Below, piece by piece: positions 28,632-33,475 of a stretch of DNA of 33,475 nt. A program made the translations under genes and the position numbers. Source of the stretch: an uncultured Hyphomonadaceae bacterium. GTDB lineage: Bacteria > Pseudomonadota > Alphaproteobacteria > Caulobacterales > Maricaulaceae. Within the stretch, counting starts at the first letter, position 1. Every line of letters begins with the position of its first letter. Location: positions 1-33,475 of the forward strand of contig CAJXPX010000021.1 in assembly GCA_913058335.1 (NCBI GenBank). The letters are read 5' to 3'. The notes under the pieces are model-generated. The model saw only the letters and a program-made list of their open reading frames with translations, was not told the origin of the DNA and ran no database searches.

Positions 28632-29465
28632 TTAGTTTATAGAGAAACTCAAACTAGAGAATATAGTATCATAATCTGCCTGTTCCGAATCTTCCATGGG
28701 ATCGGACCAAACAACATGTAACATCCATTCCCCGGCGTCTGGCTTGGCAAAAAAAACCTGTCCTTCGGAATCAGATTTTTGCGAAGCGACTTGGCCTTTA
28801 TCAGAATCCAGACTGACGAGTTTTACATTCACGCCGGACATAATTTGCCCCCTATAGTAAATGTGGGCGGATAAATTTTCTCCGTCTTGCAATCTTACAG
28901 GGTTGGAAGTGGGAACAACTTCAAGAGTTAAACCAAGTGGTGTTGTGACGTAAGACGGATCGGACTCTCCTATATTTCCGACATTGATAATCGTTTTGCC
29001 GCGACGGGAGTAAATCTCGGTGCCAGGCTTGCTCATTTTTCTCTTAGACGTACGGTCAAGCTTGATTGGAGTTAGCCCCTCTTCATCAAGGTAATCATTA
29101 AATTTCTCTGCCTCAAGTTCGGAGTAGGCGCTCGTTGTTTCAATCGTCAGGACGTGAACGCCATCTCTATTAAAAGAGAAAGTCATAGGCTTTTTTGGGT
29201 CTGTCTCCGAGACCAAAGTTTGTTGATCAGATATACCTTCCGGTCCAACAGAGCGTAGGGCGACAACCCGGTGGGGACTTATAGCCCAGCTATTCTGATC
29301 TTCGGGATGGCCAATCATGATTGAGATATTTGTCTTCTCTCCGGCCTGGACCGAATAATTGCTAGGATTAATCCAGAAATCATGAGCACTTGCGGGGAAA
29401 GAAAACCCAAGCCAGGATGAGGCCCCAAGGCAGAGAAATAACAGGAAAAATTTAAGTGTGCTCAT
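28632..29465 (-). CDS. Periplasmic DUF4198-family protein
   Basis: A 277-residue secreted protein. The signal peptide (1-27) ends at ASA, which would leave a mature N-terminal His28 in HDFWI, the hallmark start of DUF4198 proteins. The body has the beta-rich pattern of the family: a first domain to about residue 150 and an Ig/carboxypeptidase-regulatory-like C-terminal domain ([21 protein letters not shown] in overview, [19 protein letters not shown]). Some DUF4198 members accompany nickel or cobalt transporters, and an N-terminal His could bind metal, but no transporter is adjacent here. It is divergent from the sigma-like gene across 208 bp, so the two may share regulation. Confidence 0.85.
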   Translation of the reverse strand: MSTLKFFLLFLCLGASSWLGFSFPASAHDFWINPSNYSVQAGEKTNISIMIGHPEDQNSWAISPHRVVALRSVGPEGISDQQTLVSETDPKKPMTFSFNRDGVHVLTIETTSAYSELEAEKFNDYLDEEGLTPIKLDRTSKRKMSKPGTEIYSRRGKTIINVGNIGESDPSYVTTPLGLTLEVVPTSNPVRLQDGENLSAHIYYRGQIMSGVNVKLVSLDSDKGQVASQKSDSEGQVFFAKPDAGEWMLHVVWSDPMEDSEQADYDTIFSSLSFSIN

Positions 29466-29593
29466 AAATCAAGTCCATGTGTTTTGGAGGAGGAGTAGGC
29501 TTACTTATGTGATATACGACAAAAAGTGAAATTAGGGTGCCAGCAATATTATCAATAAGATTTTTGAAAGTGCACCTTACACCGGATTCAAGT

Positions 29594-29614
29594 CGTAACT
29601 GTATATAGTTTAAC
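29594..29614 (+). promoter_or_regulatory. CGTAACTG-N9-TAAC motif upstream of the sigma-like gene
   Basis: CGTAACTG at 29594-29601 and TAAC at 29611-29614, 80 bp before the start of the sigma-like gene. The identical bipartite motif with identical spacing occurs at 31665-31685 ahead of the DUF4331 gene. GTAAC-type sequences are common ECF -35 elements; the nine-base gap is too short for a -35/-10 pair, so TAAC would be an additional or operator element. Confidence 0.4.
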
Positions 29615-29673
29615 TCATTTTAATATGGTATCATGATTCGGTTCAATAATAAGAGACAAAGCTTTTAATCAGA

Positions 29674-30165
29674 ATGCGTGACGAGCTAAACATATTAATT
29701 GTCCAACTTCGGACGGAAGGGAAGACGGCTATGTCAGGTATATATGATCTGACATCATCGCATATATACGGATTGATTTATCGTGTTGTCGATAATGAGA
29801 ATGGTGCGGCGCGGGTTTTGAAAGCTGTCTATCGACGTCTATGGGAGCAACGTCATGAAATTGAACAAAAAAGCCTTGCGCCTTTGGATTGGTTGAGAGC
29901 GACGGCGCATCGATATGCGATGGACTATAAAACAGCAAAATCCATCATTTGCGACACCCCGGCTATCTCCCAGAAAAAATTAGCCGAGAAGTCCAATCCA
30001 GTAAAAAGGTTGGATTTGTCGGAAGAGGAGAAGATGCTGTTGAAGCATGCCTATCTCGAGACTGAATCACTTGCAGACCTTTCTGCAAGATTTAATAATA
30101 GTGAAGAGCGTATTGCGGGGAAGCTTGAGCTCATTAATCAGAAAATTAAACGGTTTGGCCAATGA
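29674..30165 (+). CDS. Degenerate ECF-sigma-factor-like protein
   Basis: A 163-residue protein that aligns by eye with ECF sigma factors of the SigK type but has lost key residues. Region 2 is recognisable (LVQLRTEG-like start, IYDLTSSHIYGLIYRVV, VLKAVYRRLWEQR, LDWLRATAHRYAMDY), though the acidic patch normally preceding VLQ is replaced by GAAR. In region 4 (LSEEEKMLLKHAYLETESLADLSARF in overview), the recognition helix usually reading TVKSxxRRGLxxLR is instead ERIAGKLELINQKIKR, so -35 binding is doubtful. It overlaps the RskA-like gene by 4 bp (ATGA at 30162-30165), the usual sigma/anti-sigma arrangement. It may be a sigma mimic or one half of a two-part sigma factor. An internal ATG (29731) has a better ribosome site but would cut region 2. 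Confidence 0.75.
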   Translation: MRDELNILIVQLRTEGKTAMSGIYDLTSSHIYGLIYRVVDNENGAARVLKAVYRRLWEQRHEIEQKSLAPLDWLRATAHRYAMDYKTAKSIICDTPAISQKKLAEKSNPVKRLDLSEEEKMLLKHAYLETESLADLSARFNNSEERIAGKLELINQKIKRFGQ

Positions 30166-30881
30166 CCGATACACGTAAACATAACGAAGCTTTAGCGATT
30201 GCTTATCTGACTGGGCAGGCTGACCAAAATCAGGTTGAGGCTTACCGAAAAGCTTATGCTTCTGAAGAGGGCTTCAGAGAGGTGGTCCGGGAAATTGAGG
30301 TCTGGTTGGCACCGCTTAATAGTGATGAGGTAAACCGTACGCCCCCTCCTGACGTATTTGGTAATATAATGGCTGAAATAGGGTCTGATGAGTCTCATTC
30401 GGCTCAGAAAATTATTCAGGCTATGAATGACAATCATTCAAGAAGGTGGAAGGCGATGGCAGCTGCGGCTTCAATTGTCGCCGTCTTGGCCATAGGCTCT
30501 CATTTTATCAGCACGTCCCCTGAAGCGCCTTTAACGGATCAGGAACAGATGATGGCTTTGCTTTCGGGAGAAGAGAGCCCGCCCCTTGTCGCCATAATAT
30601 ATAACCCTGAAACAAATGAGGTCGTGGCTAAATTATCTAATGTCAGCGTCCCTGAAGATGGTGATTTACAGCTTTGGTTGATCCGGGACGGTGAAGAAGC
30701 TCCGATCTCATTAGGTGTCATGGAGCGGGCCGCAGATGATAAACCCGTTGCTTTTTCAGTTCCTGAGACCCTTCGTACCGGAACGGACGTCTTGGCAATC
30801 AGCCTTGAACAAAAAGGCGGCTCGCCGTCTGCGGGGCCGGAAGGGCCGGTGCTTTACACAGGGGCTGTCGGCACAATTTAA
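30162..30881 (+). CDS. RskA-type membrane anti-sigma factor
   Basis: A 239-residue anti-sigma factor. The cytoplasmic N-terminal domain (1-95) would bind a sigma factor; it lacks the HxxxCxxC zinc motif. One membrane helix lies near residues 97-116 (AMAAAASIVAVLAIGSHFI). The periplasmic part is the RskA C-terminal domain with LQLWLIRDGEEAPISLGVM and the closing LAISLEQKGGSPSAGPEGPV. RskA-family proteins release their sigma factor after regulated proteolysis in response to envelope or redox signals; the signal here is unknown. It overlaps the degenerate sigma-like gene and converges on the canonical sigma gene 58 bp away, so either could be its partner. Confidence 0.9.
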   Translation: MTDTRKHNEALAIAYLTGQADQNQVEAYRKAYASEEGFREVVREIEVWLAPLNSDEVNRTPPPDVFGNIMAEIGSDESHSAQKIIQAMNDNHSRRWKAMAAAASIVAVLAIGSHFISTSPEAPLTDQEQMMALLSGEESPPLVAIIYNPETNEVVAKLSNVSVPEDGDLQLWLIRDGEEAPISLGVMERAADDKPVAFSVPETLRTGTDVLAISLEQKGGSPSAGPEGPVLYTGAVGTI

Positions 30882-30939
30882 GGCCGCTACAAAAATAGGC
30901 AGGAGATTAAGGGGGACAAGACTACTTTGACAAATGACT

Positions 30940-31515
30940 TTAAAGAAGTGTTTCTAATTTGGCCGTGTCAATCTGGGCCCTCAGTTTTTTTAAACCGCGC
31001 CTGACCCAGCTTTTGACGGTATTAGGCGATACTCCAATAGTTTCGGCAATTTCGCGGGAGCTAAGGCCGTGAACCACATTCAACATAATGGCTCTGGACA
31101 TGTCAGGGGGAAGGCTTTCAAGATAAGGGTCCAGAAATCTTTTTAAGAGCATAGCTTTAGCGCTTGAATCGGCTTTGGCCGTTTCGTCCGGTAAAGTGTC
31201 AATCAACTCTGTTGTATTGGGGCGCCTTTTTAATTTTCTTAGTTGATCAATAGCGCGGTTACGCGTGACCACAAGGATCCATGTAAAGGCTTTCCCTTTG
31301 TCGGGATTGAACGATCCGGAATTTCTCCAGATAGAAATATACGCTTGCTGTAGAATGTCATGCGCCAAGGCTTCATCTTGTACCATGCCGCAGATAATGG
31401 CGTTAAGTTTGCCAGATGTTAGAGTGTAAATTTTTTCAAAAGCTTGATGATCTCCCAAAGCGCATTTTGACAAGCAGTCCGTCAAGATCAAATTTTCTTC
31501 GGTAAGAGAGTCCAA
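30940..31515 (-). CDS. ECF RNA polymerase sigma factor (SigK-like)
   Basis: A 191-residue ECF sigma factor with intact regions. Region 2 runs from about residue 26 to 98 (FEKIYTLTSGKLNAIICGMV, DILQQAYISIW, FTWILVVTRNRAIDQLR). Region 4 lies near 135-183 (LPPDMSRAIMLNVVHGLS, EIAETIGVSPNTVKSWVRRG). It starts with TTG at 31515: AAGGA lies eight bases upstream and the next in-frame ATG is 43 codons in, past the start of region 2. It faces the anti-sigma gene and is divergent from the DUF4331 gene across 244 bp, so RskA-like control and DUF4331 expression are its likely connections. Confidence 0.93.
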   Translation of the reverse strand: MDSLTEENLILTDCLSKCALGDHQAFEKIYTLTSGKLNAIICGMVQDEALAHDILQQAYISIWRNSGSFNPDKGKAFTWILVVTRNRAIDQLRKLKRRPNTTELIDTLPDETAKADSSAKAMLLKRFLDPYLESLPPDMSRAIMLNVVHGLSSREIAETIGVSPNTVKSWVRRGLKKLRAQIDTAKLETLL

Positions 31516-31664
31516 GGCCCCGATCCTTTGGTCAGATTTGAATATACTAAGCCCTGCAACACCATAGGTTCCATAGAATCAGACAGTATTTTAAGAATTT
31601 TCGAATAAATATGGACATTTTTTCAGATAACTCAGTTTTTCTGCACCAAAAAGAACAGCCAAAG

Positions 31665-31685
31665 CGTAACTGAAGCACCACTAAC
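31665..31685 (+). promoter_or_regulatory. CGTAACTG-N9-TAAC motif upstream of the DUF4331 gene
   Basis: CGTAACTG at 31665-31672 and TAAC at 31682-31685, 95 bp ahead of the DUF4331 start. All 12 fixed bases and the 9-bp gap equal the copy at 29594-29614. It is a candidate recognition site for the neighbouring ECF sigma factor or another shared regulator. No copy was found in front of the minus-strand sigma gene. Confidence 0.4.
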
Positions 31686-31759
31686 CGCTTACAGTTTATC
31701 TTTGTGTTCCTGAGTGTTCGCTGAAAATGGCAGCTGTAAAGAAAAATTGAGGACGAAGA

Positions 31760-33307
31760 ATGCCAAAACTTATAAAAACAAACTCCAAAGCCCTACGAAA
31801 CCTGCTCTTGGCAGGGAGCGTTATGGCCGTTGCCGGTGCTGGCGTAGCCCCAAGTTGGGCCTCAAGCCACAGAGAGGCGCCTGCAATTACAGAAACGCCG
31901 AAAGTTGACGGAACAGACTTCTATATGTTCCGAAGCTATGAACCAGGTCGTGAAGGCTTTGTGACTTTTATTGCTAACTATCAGCCACTCCAAGCTCCTT
32001 ATGGCGGCCCAAACTATTTCACGATGGATCCCGATGCGATCTATGAAATTCATATTGATAGTGATGGGGATGCCGTAGAGGATATCACTTACTCTTTCGA
32101 TTTTAACAATACTCTGGTCAATGATGGCCAAGGCGTCGCTCTCCAAATTGGTGACGAAACGGTTCCAATTCCCCTACGTTATGCGGGTCCAGTTACAGCC
32201 GGTGACAGCGCCAACCTTGCGGAAAACGAGACTTATGAGCTCACCGTTATTCAAGGCGATCGTAAATCAGGCACACGGACAACAGTCGGTCAGACTTTTG
32301 TGAAGCCGTTAGACAATGTCGGAAATAAAACACTGCCTGATTATGAAGCTTATGCTGATCAATATATGTATGACGTAACACTTCCGGGTTGTTCTACAGC
32401 CGGGCGTGTGTTCGTTGGTCAACGCGCAGACGCGTTCGCTGTGAATTTGGGTGAAGTGTTTGACTTGGTCAATCTTGTCCCCCTTGAAGGTTCTATAGAA
32501 CAAAGCGAAGCTAATAATGAGCTTGCAAATTCTAACGTCACCTCCTTTGCTTTGGAAGTTCCAATCGAATGTGTCACAGGCAACGGTAATGGCGTCATTG
32601 GGGCCTGGACAACGGCAAGTTTACCGCAAGCGTCTTTAAAAGACCCGACCCCAACGTATGAAGAGCCTTCGCTACAAGGCGGCGCTTATGTACAGGTATC
32701 ACGTCTTTCCGCTCCGTTGGTCAATGAGATTGTTATTGGCCTGCCTATCAAAGACCTTTTCAATGCGTCTGAGCCTAAGGATGATGCTCAAGCCGCTGTG
32801 TTTGTCACTAATCCGACATTCCCGGCCTTGATCGATATTCTCTTTAGAGAGGCTCTAGGTGCGGACGGTAATATTGCTCCATCAAATATACCGCGTACTG
32901 ATTTGGTCGCAGCTTTCTTGACTGGTTTCCCAAATGTGAACCAGCAAGCTACTGTAACAGCATCTGAAATGATGCGTTTAAACACAGGTATCGCTCCGAC
33001 TGCGCAAGCCGCCCAGAGTAATCTTGGCGTAGCAGGTGATGACTTGGCAGGATTCCCGAATGGTCGCCGTCCGGGTGATGATGTCGTCGACATCGAACTT
33101 CGCGTCGCAATGGGTGCCTTGTGTTACGATATTCCTGTTAACGGCACACCGACAAACCTCGGTTATTGTATGCCGGAAGATGCACCAGTAGGGGATCAAC
33201 CCTTTACAGACGGCGCTCCGGTGACAGCTATGGATGTTCAAAACGAATTCCCATATCTGAATACGCCTTATCCGGGATCTCCAAATGATGCAGGAGGGGA
33301 GGGCTAG
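31760..33307 (+). CDS. Exported DUF4331-family protein
   Basis: A 515-residue secreted protein of the DUF4331 family. The signal peptide (about 1-34) ends at SWA and the mature protein opens with SSHREAPAITETPKVDGTDFYMFRSYE, written here in overview as the family's SHREAP...DGTDFYMF signature. The repeat-free body includes an Asp-rich segment (HIDSDGDAVEDITYSF) that may bind calcium. Three or four cysteines could form disulfides. The family is widespread but has no established function. The gene starts after a GAGGACGAAGA site, carries the CGTAACTG motif upstream, and abuts the lipoprotein gene with zero spacing (TAG-ATG), so the two are coupled. Confidence 0.9.
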   Translation: MPKLIKTNSKALRNLLLAGSVMAVAGAGVAPSWASSHREAPAITETPKVDGTDFYMFRSYEPGREGFVTFIANYQPLQAPYGGPNYFTMDPDAIYEIHIDSDGDAVEDITYSFDFNNTLVNDGQGVALQIGDETVPIPLRYAGPVTAGDSANLAENETYELTVIQGDRKSGTRTTVGQTFVKPLDNVGNKTLPDYEAYADQYMYDVTLPGCSTAGRVFVGQRADAFAVNLGEVFDLVNLVPLEGSIEQSEANNELANSNVTSFALEVPIECVTGNGNGVIGAWTTASLPQASLKDPTPTYEEPSLQGGAYVQVSRLSAPLVNEIVIGLPIKDLFNASEPKDDAQAAVFVTNPTFPALIDILFREALGADGNIAPSNIPRTDLVAAFLTGFPNVNQQATVTASEMMRLNTGIAPTAQAAQSNLGVAGDDLAGFPNGRRPGDDVVDIELRVAMGALCYDIPVNGTPTNLGYCMPEDAPVGDQPFTDGAPVTAMDVQNEFPYLNTPYPGSPNDAGGEG

Positions 33308-33475
33308 ATGAAAACGCCAACAAATTCTATCAAACTCGTTTTGATGGCGAGCGTTGCAGCGTTCGCGCTTGCAGCTTGTAGCGGAGGTGATAATAATTAT
33401 ACGCCTCCGCCAACAGGTGAAGTGCCGCCGCCTCCACCGCCTGTCTCTTATACACATCTGACGCTGCCGACGACT
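33308..33475 (+). CDS. Proline-rich lipoprotein, 3' part missing and end replaced by adapter
   Basis: Start of a lipoprotein gene. The ATG directly follows the DUF4331 stop, and a perfect AGGAGG (33292-33297) lies ten bases upstream inside that gene. The signal peptide ends in the lipobox LAAC with Cys24, followed by SGGDNNY and a proline-rich tether (TPPPTGEVPPPPPP). Only about 44 codons are genomic: from 33441 the reading is adapter, so the residues VSYTHLTLPT at the end are artefact. The rest of the protein is unknown; the tether suggests a surface or periplasmic domain beyond it, working with the DUF4331 protein. Confidence 0.8.
   Translation, partial: MKTPTNSIKLVLMASVAAFALAACSGGDNNYTPPPTGEVPPPPPPVSYTHLTLPTT
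33441..33473 (+). other. Illumina Nextera (Tn5) Read 1 adapter sequence at the contig end
   Basis: The 33 bases equal the reverse complement of the Nextera Read 1 transposase adapter: the mosaic-end part CTGTCTCTTATACACATCT (33441-33459) plus GACGCTGCCGACGA (33460-33473). The last two bases may be the start of the index. This is untrimmed library sequence, not DNA of the organism. Confidence 0.98.

Noticed and set aside
29731-30165. Shorter start for the sigma-like gene at an ATG with a better ribosome site
   Set aside because: The longer form keeps the helix that normally begins sigma region 2, so 29674 is preferred, though the shorter start is not excluded.
32978-33457. Minus-strand 159-residue frame beginning MCIRDR
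   Set aside because: Its start codon and first residues are the Nextera adapter read in reverse, and the rest is antisense to the DUF4331 gene.
33441-33459. Tn5 mosaic end suggesting a transposon
   Set aside because: It is followed by the synthetic Nextera tail at a contig end and there is no transposase; it is library adapter.

Overview
The window looks like chromosomal DNA of an aerobic Gram-negative alphaproteobacterium. The evidence is a complete sucC-sucD-sucA-sucB-lpd cluster, a typical alphaproteobacterial lptD, a two-gene methylmalonyl-CoA mutase, an Lrp-regulated alanine dehydrogenase and moderate G+C. I would guess a marine Hyphomonadaceae/Robiginitomaculaceae-type bacterium, but this is inference without a 16S gene or database search. 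No rRNA, tRNA, CRISPR array, insertion sequence or prophage was seen. The right edge (33441-33473) is not genomic: it is the reverse complement of the Illumina Nextera Read 1 transposase adapter, so the window ends at an untrimmed contig end.

Region 1 (1-9.7 kb) holds a GNAT acetyltransferase followed by the second half of the TCA cycle: succinyl-CoA synthetase (sucCD), 2-oxoglutarate dehydrogenase E1 (sucA), an E2 with two lipoyl domains (sucB), a strong terminator, a small four-helix membrane protein and E3 (lpd). Region 2 (9.9-12.9 kb) has a TonB-dependent receptor with its own terminator and a DUF302 lipoprotein. Region 3 (12.9-17.3 kb) has methylmalonyl-CoA mutase on the minus strand, which delivers succinyl-CoA to the same part of metabolism, diverging from a ferredoxin-NADP reductase gene that has an 18-bp perfect palindrome upstream. 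Region 4 (17.3-22.7 kb) has lptD, a divergent lrp/ald pair and a class II aldolase-family gene.

Region 5 (22.9-28.6 kb) is more accessory: a SUMF1-fold protein lacking the formylglycine-generating cysteines, a lipoprotein carboxylesterase, an orphan TadG-like vWA protein preceded by about 380 bp of AT-rich non-coding DNA with two inverted repeats, and purT.

Region 6 (28.6-33.4 kb) is the most interesting. It contains a periplasmic DUF4198 protein whose mature form probably begins with His, a degenerate ECF-sigma-like gene overlapping an RskA-type anti-sigma gene, a canonical ECF sigma gene pointing back at them, and a DUF4331 exported protein translationally coupled to a proline-rich lipoprotein cut off by the contig end. 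The upstream regions of the sigma-like gene and the DUF4331 gene share CGTAACTG-N9-TAAC, and a close variant lies upstream of the SUMF1 gene. This suggests one regulon in which a sigma-like mimic, an anti-sigma factor and a true sigma factor control cell-envelope proteins.
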